Assembly (NCBI GenBank): GCA_964346765.1
Contig: CAYFWB010000002.1
Location: 62,001 to 126,000 of the forward strand
Direction of reading: 5' to 3'
Length of the DNA: 64,000 nt
Source: JBGSPQ01 sp964346765
Lineage (GTDB): Bacteria; Patescibacteriota; Gracilibacteria; UBA1369
Part shown: positions 32,004 to 40,538 of the stretch, piece after piece
Numbering within the stretch: the first letter of the stretch is position 1
How the letters are laid out: the number at the start of each line of letters is the position of its first letter
The notes under the pieces: model-generated
Told to the model about the DNA's origin: nothing
Database searches by the model: none
What the model saw: the letters and a program-made list of their open reading frames with translations, nothing else
Translations under genes and position numbers: made by a program

Positions 32004-32273
32004 ATGACAATTACAAAAATACATTTACCGCTTCGTTTGTTTGCTCCAAGTGTTAAATCACGCCTATTCGACCCGATGCCACTGCCCAGGAAAAGGGTCG
32101 CGGCCCGCAGGGCACGGATTACGGTGATGAGCGTGAGGGGTACTCTCCGATGCCATGAGCAAAAGTGGTCTGAAAGACGGGGCCGCGATGTTAATCGCGG
32201 GAACACAGATACAAGGAAAACTTCCGGTAAAAAATTCACCTTTAAGGTGAAGAAAGTTCCTTCAAACGCATAA
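32004..32273 (+). CDS. Doubtful small basic protein
   Basis: An 89-codon ATG frame, very rich in Arg and Lys (PLPRKRVAARRARITVMSVR, SGKKFTFKVKKVPSNA), between the post-lexA hairpin and a good terminator. I recognise no family. The palindrome at 32235-32251 is part of it and encodes FTFKVK. It could be a real nucleic-acid-binding peptide, or the ORF could be chance within a noncoding RNA; the more GC-rich middle (32090-32180) would suit either. Confidence 0.3.
   Translation: MTITKIHLPLRLFAPSVKSRLFDPMPLPRKRVAARRARITVMSVRGTLRCHEQKWSERRGRDVNRGNTDTRKTSGKKFTFKVKKVPSNA
32235..32251. repeat. Palindrome TTCACCTT-T-AAGGTGAA
   Basis: A perfect 8+1+8 inverted repeat containing the ACCTTTAAGGT core shared by the larger palindromes at 55831, 57149, 57205 and 62168. 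It is the shortest member seen. Confidence 0.7.
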
Positions 32274-32332
32274 TCATATTTCAGATGATTGACCGTATTC
32301 TTAACCCCATCACTTATGTAACATGGGAAAAA

Positions 32333-32357
32333 CCCTGCCGCCGCGCAGGGATTTTTC
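32333..32357 (+). terminator. Intrinsic terminator before tRNA-Thr
   Basis: Stem CCCTGC/GCAGGG with a 6-nt loop, followed by ATTTTTCTTATT on the plus strand. It closes the transcript that includes lexA and the doubtful small ORF. Confidence 0.8.
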
Positions 32358-32387
32358 TTATTCATTTTTTTGGATACGGTTTAAAAG

Positions 32388-32419
32388 TTGGTTAATAGTG
32401 GCTTTGGTTAATAGTGGCT
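32388..32419. repeat. 16-nt tandem duplication
   Basis: TTGGTTAATAGTGGCT occurs twice head to tail upstream of tRNA-Thr. It is probably a simple replication slippage product and has no assigned role. Confidence 0.7.
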
Positions 32420-32470
32420 TGTGTGAAACTTTCAGTTTGGTTAAAATTCCCAGTGTATTATTGAAAACAA

Positions 32471-32545
32471 GCCGGAGTAACTCAGGGGTAGAGTAACTGT
32501 TTCGTAAACAGTAAGTCACGAGTTCAAATCTCGTCTCCGGCTCCA
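32471..32545 (+). tRNA. tRNA-Thr (CGU)
   Basis: A 75-nt cloverleaf: acceptor GCCGGAG/CTCCGGC, anticodon loop TTCGTAA on the stem ACTGT/ACAGT, T-arm CGAGTTCAAATCTCG and an encoded CCA. Anticodon CGU reads ACG threonine codons. Confidence 0.95.
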
Positions 32546-32546
32546 T

Positions 32547-33305
32547 TTAAATCAGATCGCCAACGCCTTTTATCCCGGCTTTAACCTGGGCGGAAATTAC
32601 TTTTTCCGGTAGAAATTCGGTGTTTTTTTGTTTGAGCATGTCTTCCATTAGCTTTCGAAGCTCCCTTTCGGATAATCCTTCCACATTTAAATATTGCGCG
32701 AGCGTCTTAAGTACCTGTTCCTGATAAGCGCCAAGATCAAAATCTTCCAATCCTTTACCACGTCTTTTGTTTTTTCGGTCCCGACGGTTTACGTCTTTGC
32801 TCATTTTATCGATGACTCCGCCAATTTCGCTTTTGGCTCTTGAAAAACTTATTTGCGTTTCTTTTTCGGAGTCTTGGTCTGTATAAAGATCCATTATGGT
32901 GTTCGCATTTTCAGCGATTTCCATAAAATCGATCATATTTTTAAATTTGTAATGTTTTTCACCATAGAAATTTTTTAATTTTGCAAATTTATTTAGAATT
33001 GAGGGAGCGCTATCAATTCTTAGCGATAAAAATCGTAATAGTTCCACAAGTATTCTAATGTTTTTTCCGTAAATATCGTGGTGCGACGCTCTGGAAAGGC
33101 ATGAAATAAGCCGTTTATTTTCCAAAAACCGTTTCAGGTCGACATAGAAATAACTTTTGGTGTCGACTCGTTTTTGGATCTGTTCGACCGCGCGCCTGTA
33201 GTTATTTTCAGTTTCTTCCGATATTGTTTTTTGTTGTAGGTCCCCCTTTAATACGGCTTCGGAGACTATCAACGGATCATTATTTGCAGTTTCGGTACGT
33301 GTCAT
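32547..33305 (-). CDS. Conserved-looking helical protein of unknown function
   Basis: A 252-aa, mostly helical, charged cytoplasmic protein with no signal or membrane segment. Notable parts are an early ISEETENNYRRAVEQIQKRV, a central aromatic stretch (KNFYGEKHYKFKNMIDFMEI), a basic patch RRDRKNKRRGKGLEDFD and a C-terminal SERELRKLMEDMLKQKNTEF. I do not recognise the family. Its stop lies 2 bases beyond the tRNA-Thr CCA end on the opposite strand. It is divergent from the NIF3-type gene. Confidence 0.7.
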   Translation of the reverse strand: MTRTETANNDPLIVSEAVLKGDLQQKTISEETENNYRRAVEQIQKRVDTKSYFYVDLKRFLENKRLISCLSRASHHDIYGKNIRILVELLRFLSLRIDSAPSILNKFAKLKNFYGEKHYKFKNMIDFMEIAENANTIMDLYTDQDSEKETQISFSRAKSEIGGVIDKMSKDVNRRDRKNKRRGKGLEDFDLGAYQEQVLKTLAQYLNVEGLSERELRKLMEDMLKQKNTEFLPEKVISAQVKAGIKGVGDLI

Positions 33306-33452
33306 TTTAAATATTAAATCTTTCTATTTTAGCATAATTTCTATTTCCTGTATACGCGGACATGGTAGTATTATGTGTTTCCGATGACATTTATCTTTAT
33401 ATTTGAAAGCGCATTTACTAATATGCCATTGCTATTTAATCGTGCCTTATTC

Positions 33453-33776
33453 ATGGAATTCAAATACGTTAAAATTGTAGTTTTTGTGCCGGGATCGCAC
33501 GCTGAAATCGTTCGGAAGGCTTTCGCTGAATCGGGCGCGGGACATATTGGTAATTATGATTCATGTTCTTTTTCCGGCAAGGGAACGGGGAGATTCAGAG
33601 GGCTTGAAGGAACTGATCCGTTTATTGGTGAATCCGGAAATCCGGAAGTAGTGGAAGAAGAAAAAATTGAAGTGATTTGCCCTTTTGAAAATAAAGATAT
33701 GGTAGTGCGGGCGGCGCTAAAGGCTCATCCTTATGAAGAACCCGCCATTGATATTTATCCACTATTAAACGAGTAA
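33453..33776 (+). CDS. NIF3-associated (YqfO-type, CutA1-like) domain protein
   Basis: From the ATG at 33453 the product is 107 aa: YVKIVVFVPGSHAEIVRKAF, GAGHIGNYDSCSFSGKGTGR, RGLEGTDPFIG, ending in ALKAHPYEEPAIDIYPL. This is the PII/CutA1-like domain inserted in many NIF3/YqfO proteins, here free-standing. Longer frames to 33375 add a hydrophobic leader that is unlikely to be real. The role is unknown; a metal- or ligand-sensing trimer is the usual guess. It is followed within 10 bases by mutS. Confidence 0.85.
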   Translation: MEFKYVKIVVFVPGSHAEIVRKAFAESGAGHIGNYDSCSFSGKGTGRFRGLEGTDPFIGESGNPEVVEEEKIEVICPFENKDMVVRAALKAHPYEEPAIDIYPLLNE

Positions 33777-33782
33777 GTGTTT

Positions 33783-36356
33783 ATGGCGACTAACCCGAAT
33801 CCTCAAAAATTGACCCCGATGATGAAGCAATATCTTTCCATGAAAGAAAAATATCCGGATTGCATTTTGTTCTTCAGGATGGGCGATTTTTATGAAATGT
33901 TTCTGGATGACGCGCTGGAGGCGGCAAAACTTCTGCAAATCACACTGACCTCCAGAAATAAAGGTGATGATAAAGCGCCGATGTGCGGTGTGCCGTATCA
34001 TTCAGCGGACGGGTATATTGCCAAACTTATGAAACTGGGGAAAAAAGTCGCTATTTGTGAACAGATAACGGATCCGGGTCTGCACGGTTTGGTGGAAAGA
34101 GATGTTGTTAGAGTCGTCACACCCGGCACAACTTTAGATGATAGTGTACTGGATCAAAAAACCAACAATTATGTTCTGGCCATTAAATATAATAATAACG
34201 CTTTCAGTCTTGCTTACGCGGATATCTCTACCGGTGAATTCCGTTCTACCAACGCTTTATCCGAAAAAGATCTAAATGCTGAAATAGGAAGAATTGCTCC
34301 GGCGGAAATTATTCTGAATGAATCACTTTTTGAAACTGATTTCGTGGCCAAATTGAAAAAGAATTTTGAATCGATTTTTTTCTTTCCTTTTAAAACTGTT
34401 GAAAATGACGAAACAGGAGCGACCGAATTTTTAATGGATTATTTTAAGACTACTCAAAAAACGGCTCTCAATCATGTATCGGAACCTAAATCTTATGAAA
34501 TAAATGATTTTATGCCACTGGATGAAGCAACTCTGCGAAATCTTGAGCTTCTGCAAACCATGCGTGAAAATAAAAAAGAGGGTTCTTTACTATGGGTTTT
34601 GGACAAAACTCAAACACCGATGGGCGGCAGAATGCTTAAACATATTTTGACTCATCCTTTAATCAACAAAGTTGAAATTGATTTAAGAATAAACGCGGTG
34701 CGGGAACTGATAAATAATCATAGTCTGCATGAAGATCTTATTTTGAGTCTGAAAAATATTATGGACATGGAAAGACTGCTTTCCAGATTGAGTCTGGGCA
34801 GAGGGAACGCGCGCGATCTGATCGGATTAAAAAATTCACTGAATATGATTCCCTCCATTAAACAATTACTTGATGAAAGCGGATCAACACTTTTGGATAA
34901 CGTGAAAGATAATCTGGATGAAATGCCCGATATTTGCGCGCTGATTGAAAGCGCGATAGTTGATAAACCCCCGGTGAGTGTCTCGGACGGCGGTATGATC
35001 AGAGACGGTTTTAACTCGGAACTGGATGAATACAGAGTGATTTCAAGAGAAGGTAAGAGTTTTATTCAGAATCTGCAAATTTCAGAAATTGAAAAGACCA
35101 AAATTAATAATCTGAAGGTAAGGTACAACAAGGTTTTCGGGTACTATATCGAGGTTTCAAAAGGTCAGGTGGATAAGGTCCCCGAAAATTATATCCGCAA
35201 GCAGACTCTTGTTAACGCAGAAAGATACATTACTCCGGAACTGAAAGAGTTTGAGGAAAAAATTTTGGGAGCGGAGGATAAAATTGTTTTTATAGAGCAG
35301 AAACTATTTACGGAAATTAGAGAAAGGGTTGTAAAAAATATTGATAGAATCCAGGTCACGGCAAGACAGATCGCACTTTTGGATGTTGTTTGCGGATTCA
35401 CGGTCGCGGCAAAAGAGAATCATTATTGCAAACCGGAGATTTTTGAAGAAGGTGACATTGAGATTCTTGAAGGGAGGCATCCCGTTGTTGAAAAAATGAG
35501 CAGTGACATGAGGTTTGTTCCTAATGACGCCGGTTTAATACAAAACGCTGAAAGAATTTTTTTAATCACCGGTCCGAATATGGGAGGAAAATCCACTTAT
35601 TTGAGACAAACCGCGTTGATTACTTTGATGGCGCAGATAGGTTCTTTTGTCCCTGCAAAAACCGCCAAAATTGCCATTTGTGACAGAATTTTTACCAGGG
35701 TGGGCGCTTCGGATAATCTTGTGAAAGGTCAAAGTACGTTCATGGTGGAAATGCAGGAAACTTCGTATATTATTTCAAACGCGACAAATCGCAGTTTGAT
35801 TATTCTTGACGAGGTGGGAAGGGGCACTTCCACATATGACGGGATGAGTATCGCCTGGGCGATTTTTGAATATCTGCACGATAAAATTCAGGCCAAGACT
35901 TTGTTCGCCACCCACTATCATGAACTGATTTCTCTGGCGGACAAGCTTTATAACGCCGCCAACTACGCGGTTGCGGTGACTGAAAACGAGGATGAAGGAG
36001 TGGTCTTTTTATATAAGGTTGTGCCCGGGGGCGTGGACAGAAGCTATGGAATAGAAGTCGCTAAACTGGCCGGCTTGCCCGATGATTTAGTAAGGCGCGC
36101 CAGTCAAATTTTGATTGATCTGGAGGAAGGTATTTTGGAAAAGGGTATCGCCAGTGAACTGGGTGACTTTTCTAAACGTGTTCCAAATTCACAGCTGGCG
36201 CTGGGGCTGAGTGCTGATGAGCAGTCAGACTTAAGGAATCATGGAACGCTTAATAAAGTTGATCCCGCGATTGAAGAACTGAAAAATATCAACTTGAACA
36301 GCCTGACTCCGCTTGAAGCTTTAAACAGACTTAGTGAAATTAAAAAAAATTTATAA
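33783..36356 (+). CDS. mutS: DNA mismatch repair protein MutS
   Basis: MutS recognises mismatches and small loops and starts repair with MutL. The ATG at 33783 gives 857 aa; the frame is open six bases earlier from a GTG. The mismatch-contact motif is in FFRMGDFYEMF near the N-terminus. The ATPase has Walker A GPNMGGKSTYLR, the signature region DNLVKGQSTFMVEMQE, Walker B LIILDEVGRGTSTYDG and the His switch FATHYHEL. Length and domain order are those of the MutS1 type. It lies 9 bases upstream of mutL. Confidence 0.97.
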   Translation: MATNPNPQKLTPMMKQYLSMKEKYPDCILFFRMGDFYEMFLDDALEAAKLLQITLTSRNKGDDKAPMCGVPYHSADGYIAKLMKLGKKVAICEQITDPGLHGLVERDVVRVVTPGTTLDDSVLDQKTNNYVLAIKYNNNAFSLAYADISTGEFRSTNALSEKDLNAEIGRIAPAEIILNESLFETDFVAKLKKNFESIFFFPFKTVENDETGATEFLMDYFKTTQKTALNHVSEPKSYEINDFMPLDEATLRNLELLQTMRENKKEGSLLWVLDKTQTPMGGRMLKHILTHPLINKVEIDLRINAVRELINNHSLHEDLILSLKNIMDMERLLSRLSLGRGNARDLIGLKNSLNMIPSIKQLLDESGSTLLDNVKDNLDEMPDICALIESAIVDKPPVSVSDGGMIRDGFNSELDEYRVISREGKSFIQNLQISEIEKTKINNLKVRYNKVFGYYIEVSKGQVDKVPENYIRKQTLVNAERYITPELKEFEEKILGAEDKIVFIEQKLFTEIRERVVKNIDRIQVTARQIALLDVVCGFTVAAKENHYCKPEIFEEGDIEILEGRHPVVEKMSSDMRFVPNDAGLIQNAERIFLITGPNMGGKSTYLRQTALITLMAQIGSFVPAKTAKIAICDRIFTRVGASDNLVKGQSTFMVEMQETSYIISNATNRSLIILDEVGRGTSTYDGMSIAWAIFEYLHDKIQAKTLFATHYHELISLADKLYNAANYAVAVTENEDEGVVFLYKVVPGGVDRSYGIEVAKLAGLPDDLVRRASQILIDLEEGILEKGIASELGDFSKRVPNSQLALGLSADEQSDLRNHGTLNKVDPAIEELKNINLNSLTPLEALNRLSEIKKNL

Positions 36357-36365
36357 TTTTGACCA

Positions 36366-38333
36366 ATGAGTTTAATTAAATTGCTACCGGAAAATCTGAT
36401 TAATCAAATCGCAGCGGGTGAGGTTGTGGAAAGGCCGGCTTCGGTTGTGAAAGAGTTGATTGAAAACTCTCTGGACGCGGGAGCGAGAAGGCTGATTATT
36501 GAGATGGAAAGGGGAGGTGACGATTATTTGCGAATAACTGATGACGGCCACGGCATGGACAAGGAAGATGCTTTGATGGCGTTTGAAAGACATGCCACCA
36601 GCAAAATTGCGAGTCCGGAAGATCTGGACAATATTTCGAGTATGGGTTTTAGGGGTGAGGCTTTGGCAACTATTGCTTCGGTTTCACATATGTCTTTACA
36701 GACCAAAAAAAAAGGTAACCTTGAAGGTACTTTGATTCTAAACGAAGGTGGAAAAATCGTAAAAAACAAACAGTTGGGCTGTCCGGAAGGTACGCAAATC
36801 GAGATTAAAAAACTTTTTTATAACACTCCCGCCAGAAAAAAATATTTAAAAAATGACACCACCGAATACGGTCATATTTTGGATACGGTAACGGGGATGG
36901 CGTTGGCTTTTCCTGAAATCGCTTTTAAGCTGGTGCACGATAAAAAGATTATTTTTGATCTTCCGGCTACGGAAGATCATCTTTCAAGAATAAGAGGTTT
37001 GCTTGGAAGAAATGTTTCACAGGAATTGATACCGGTGTTTTACGGTCATTCCAAAATTCATTTAAGCGGTTATATCGGTAAACCGTTAATCGCCAGATCC
37101 AACAGAAAAAATCAGTATTTATTTGTGAACGGCAGACAGGTTAATTCTCATGTTCTTTCTTATGCTGTTAAGCAGAGTTATCATTCATTGTTGCCAAAAG
37201 AGAAACATCCCACGTTTGTGTTGTTTTTGGCGCTAAGCCCCGAGCTTGTCGATGTTAATGTGCATCCGCGCAAAATGGAAGTGAGATTCGCCGATGAAAA
37301 AGAGATCTTTAGCGTTTTTTTAAGGGCGTGCAAAACATCTCTGGAAAAACATGTGCTGGCTCCAAAAATTGAAACGCGGCAAAATTTTTTGACTGAGCGT
37401 GATCATCAAACTTTGAAAGTTGAAGATAAACCGGCACAGATTCCGGCATTCAGCGATAAAACCAGCGAAGCGGTTACCGCCAATGTCGTAGATAAAGCAG
37501 ACCAACAAGAGGTGAGTTTAGAAAAACAGACATCTGAAGATTTTTTTTCAATGATTAATACCGGCGCGCAGAAAAATGAGGTTGAAATATCAGGGCAAGC
37601 AGAGATTGATCAGGATAAAAGCGTTGATGATTTTACATCTTTTTCTCCTTTAATTACTGAATCCGCTGATAATGAGAAAAGCGAAAAGATCGATCTGGAA
37701 AAAATCGCTCAACAGCAAACAGGTGATCAGGCTTCTATTGAGAGGCGGAATGAAAATGAACTGAAACCTTTGGCGCAATTGAATAACTCTTATATTTTGT
37801 GTTCACAGGGCGAAACACTAACAATCATGGATCAGCACGCGGCGCATGAAAGAATCAGATATGAAGAGATTTTAGCGCAGTTTGAAAATAACAAACCGGC
37901 TTCTCAGCCTCTTTTAACTCCGGAACAATTTGAACTTTCGCATCAAGAGGCCTCTCTACTTAATGAAAATAAAGATCTGCTTAGCAAAATGGGGTTTGAA
38001 ATCGAACCTTTCGGCGGCAATACTTATTCGGTTTTTGCAGTGCCTTCATATCTGGTGCAAGAAGAGATTCGAGCGACCGTAATGGGAATTATTGATGATA
38101 TAACTAATAACTCGGATAAAGGAGATCTGCAGTCCCGCAAGGAACGCGCTTTAACGTATGCCGCCTGCAGAAGCGCGGTTAAATTTGGAGACAAGCTGGA
38201 TATGGAAGAAATGGAGCGTCTTTGTAAAAGAATTTTTGAAATGAAACTTCCTTATACATGTCCGCACGGAAGGCCGACGATGGTTAAAATCACCAAGGAT
38301 GAACTGGAAAAGATGTTCGGCCGCAAATATTAA
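36366..38333 (+). CDS. mutL: DNA mismatch repair endonuclease MutL
   Basis: 655 aa. The N-terminal GHKL ATPase shows IAAGEVVERPASVVKELIEN, SLDAGA, DDGHGMDKED and GFRGEALATIASV. After a variable acidic linker (about 350-455) the C-terminal dimerisation/nuclease domain has DQHAAHERIRYEE, the metal-binding endonuclease motif, plus ACRSAVKFGDKL and CPHGRPTMVKI. This is the nicking type of MutL used by bacteria without MutH. Its stop overlaps that of the convergent DUF4012 gene by four bases. Confidence 0.97.
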   Translation: MSLIKLLPENLINQIAAGEVVERPASVVKELIENSLDAGARRLIIEMERGGDDYLRITDDGHGMDKEDALMAFERHATSKIASPEDLDNISSMGFRGEALATIASVSHMSLQTKKKGNLEGTLILNEGGKIVKNKQLGCPEGTQIEIKKLFYNTPARKKYLKNDTTEYGHILDTVTGMALAFPEIAFKLVHDKKIIFDLPATEDHLSRIRGLLGRNVSQELIPVFYGHSKIHLSGYIGKPLIARSNRKNQYLFVNGRQVNSHVLSYAVKQSYHSLLPKEKHPTFVLFLALSPELVDVNVHPRKMEVRFADEKEIFSVFLRACKTSLEKHVLAPKIETRQNFLTERDHQTLKVEDKPAQIPAFSDKTSEAVTANVVDKADQQEVSLEKQTSEDFFSMINTGAQKNEVEISGQAEIDQDKSVDDFTSFSPLITESADNEKSEKIDLEKIAQQQTGDQASIERRNENELKPLAQLNNSYILCSQGETLTIMDQHAAHERIRYEEILAQFENNKPASQPLLTPEQFELSHQEASLLNENKDLLSKMGFEIEPFGGNTYSVFAVPSYLVQEEIRATVMGIIDDITNNSDKGDLQSRKERALTYAACRSAVKFGDKLDMEEMERLCKRIFEMKLPYTCPHGRPTMVKITKDELEKMFGRKY

Positions 38334-40534
38334 TTGCCCACGAGGGCGGACAGATAAACGTCTTCGGAGAACGGGGCGCCGTAGAACAGACTTCCGTCCT
38401 GGGTCTGTTTGAAGGTTTCAGGGAAGTGCTTATAGCTTTTGTATCCGGGTTTGAAATAGATTTTCTTTTCCAGAAATGATGGATTATAAGAAGGTTGATT
38501 TTGTGCCGTGAATCTGTATGTGTCGGCGGGGTACATTTTAAGTTGGAAAGGCAGTTCGTAAGTTATGGATACTTTTTCGGTATCAAGAGGAGACACTTCC
38601 ATTTTGAACATGAAGAAAGTTTTATTTAATTCTTCATCAAAACGCGTATAAACTTCGTTTTCGTCTATTCCATTAACTCCGGTGACGTGGCTTCCACGGG
38701 GTACATAAATTTTGATAAAACTGACATTTTTGCCCCGTCCCAAAATATCTATTATGTGCGCCGGCAGATCTTTAAAACCGAATGCCGCCAAAATATTACG
38801 CCAAGTGTCCAGATCTTTGCCGTTCCAGGTATGCTGTCTGGACACCATAATTTCGTCCATTACCGTACCGTCGGTCTGAACAAGGGTGTAATGGTTGATG
38901 TTTTGATTGATGAACCGGTCGCTTTTGTTCCCGCCGATTGAAGTAGCTGTAACCTGAAGATAATCAGACTTGTCACCGGGATTGCTGACGGGATTGCTTA
39001 AATTGAATTCGTCAAAAAGATTCTGCACTTCATGATGACGTGAATACATCATTATCTTTTTATTTTTAAATCCTTTCAAAATCGCGTTAATTAATTGATT
39101 AAGTTCAACTTCGCTCGCCAATTTTTGCTGAAAGGCGGGAATTAATTCTTTCATTATTTCTTTAGGTTTTTCGGTTCCGTTAAGCTTGGATTCGATAATG
39201 TAAGAAAGTATTAGCTGAAAGTTGGTTTTATCCAAAGGTTCCCGTAAATCCGAAATCGTTATTGGTCCGGTAATAGCCAATAGATCCTCGATAAAGCTTA
39301 AATTCACGGCGATCACACTATCCACGCTGGGGCCGTTTTCTTTTTGCAAAAACCAAGCGGCTTTTTCCGCGGAGATCCTGAAATCGGGCGAATAATTTGA
39401 ATCTCTTAAACGCCATGTGTCCGATACAAGTGCTATATCTTCGGGCGGCTCGATGTATTCGTGAAACTGTCCGTCAAGTTCATAGACGTCGTGGAATTCA
39501 AATTTTGTGATATATCCGTCGTTTAAGTCCACTATAAGATAACTGCCGATGAATCCCCCGGTGGGTCTGGCTTCCGTATCGTTTTGCAATAAAACAAGAT
39601 ACCGATGTGGATATCTGTCTCCCAAAAGATTAAGCATGGCGGGTATTTTTTGCTGAGTTTCCGAAAGCAAATCTGAAATGGCGTTGGTCTGATTTTTAAT
39701 CAGTTCAAGTTTATCCCTAAATCCCGGGGGTAGAACATTGGGACTGACGTTTTGAAGATTTTCCCCCGCCAGCTTCACCTGTTCCGTGGCTGTCTGAATG
39801 TAAGCAAGGTCGTTTTTCAGTCTGTCGGTAAGTGATTCTTTAGGGGCGGAAGAATTGTCGATCGAGGTTATTTGTCTGCTGTTTTCAAGGATAAACAAAG
39901 CGGGCAGATACTGTAAGTTTTCGATCCCGCGGGAAAAGTTGCTTCCGGCGAGCGAAATATTTTTAGCCGCGTTCAAAAGACCTTGCACGGAATCGGAAGT
40001 TGCCTCTTTTGTCAGAAAATAATTTTGATTGTTTTTTAAAAAGGATATGTCGGAGAGAGCTTTATCAAAACTTGCTTCGGCCTGTGAAAATGTTTGTTCG
40101 GCGTTTAAAAATTCGGCTTTGCCGGCCGCTTCACCGGCTGTCAACAAATCCTGATATCCACTGAAAGCGGTGGCAACCACATCATTTTTTAAAGTGATTC
40201 CCCTGTTATAGATATTAATTACATTGAGAATCAGTAGAATTATCAATCCCGCGGATGCCAGTCTGATCAGATCCCCTATTTTGTTAAATCTGACATTATC
40301 CGATTCGTCTATGTTGATATAAAATACTTTGGTCTTTTTTCCGGATTCATTTTTCGCGGAGATATCGCGGATTGATTTGCGGGCGGAGGTGGTGATCACT
40401 TTCTTTTTTTTACCGGCGGTCGAACAGTCGATCATGTCTTCCAGCGGCTGTGCTTTAACACTGACCGGTTGATCTTTCAGGCTGATTGTTTTTGATCCTG
40501 TAACTGTTAAGTCACGTATGATCTTTTTGACCAT
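38330..40534 (-). CDS. DUF4012 membrane-anchored extracellular protein
   Basis: The 734-aa protein has a basic cytoplasmic N-terminus and one membrane helix at about 91-111 (LIRLASAGLIILLILNVINI). A helical region follows to about 300, and then the DUF4012 core: YPHRYLVLLQNDTEARPTGG, FIGSYLIVDLNDG, ISAEKAAWFLQKENGP, FIEDLLAITGPI. The family is widespread in Patescibacteria and Gram-positives, and is distantly reminiscent of LytR-associated surface proteins. No enzymatic function is proven. It lies 4 bases after the next gene on the minus strand and is probably its operon partner. Confidence 0.85.
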   Translation of the reverse strand: MVKKIIRDLTVTGSKTISLKDQPVSVKAQPLEDMIDCSTAGKKKKVITTSARKSIRDISAKNESGKKTKVFYINIDESDNVRFNKIGDLIRLASAGLIILLILNVINIYNRGITLKNDVVATAFSGYQDLLTAGEAAGKAEFLNAEQTFSQAEASFDKALSDISFLKNNQNYFLTKEATSDSVQGLLNAAKNISLAGSNFSRGIENLQYLPALFILENSRQITSIDNSSAPKESLTDRLKNDLAYIQTATEQVKLAGENLQNVSPNVLPPGFRDKLELIKNQTNAISDLLSETQQKIPAMLNLLGDRYPHRYLVLLQNDTEARPTGGFIGSYLIVDLNDGYITKFEFHDVYELDGQFHEYIEPPEDIALVSDTWRLRDSNYSPDFRISAEKAAWFLQKENGPSVDSVIAVNLSFIEDLLAITGPITISDLREPLDKTNFQLILSYIIESKLNGTEKPKEIMKELIPAFQQKLASEVELNQLINAILKGFKNKKIMMYSRHHEVQNLFDEFNLSNPVSNPGDKSDYLQVTATSIGGNKSDRFINQNINHYTLVQTDGTVMDEIMVSRQHTWNGKDLDTWRNILAAFGFKDLPAHIIDILGRGKNVSFIKIYVPRGSHVTGVNGIDENEVYTRFDEELNKTFFMFKMEVSPLDTEKVSITYELPFQLKMYPADTYRFTAQNQPSYNPSFLEKKIYFKPGYKSYKHFPETFKQTQDGSLFYGAPFSEDVYLSALVGN

Positions 40535-40538
40535 ATTT

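Noticed and set aside
32380..32470. Tandem 16-nt repeat as a CRISPR or attachment site by the tRNA
   Set aside because: There are only two abutting copies without spacers, no integrase nearby and no second tRNA end.
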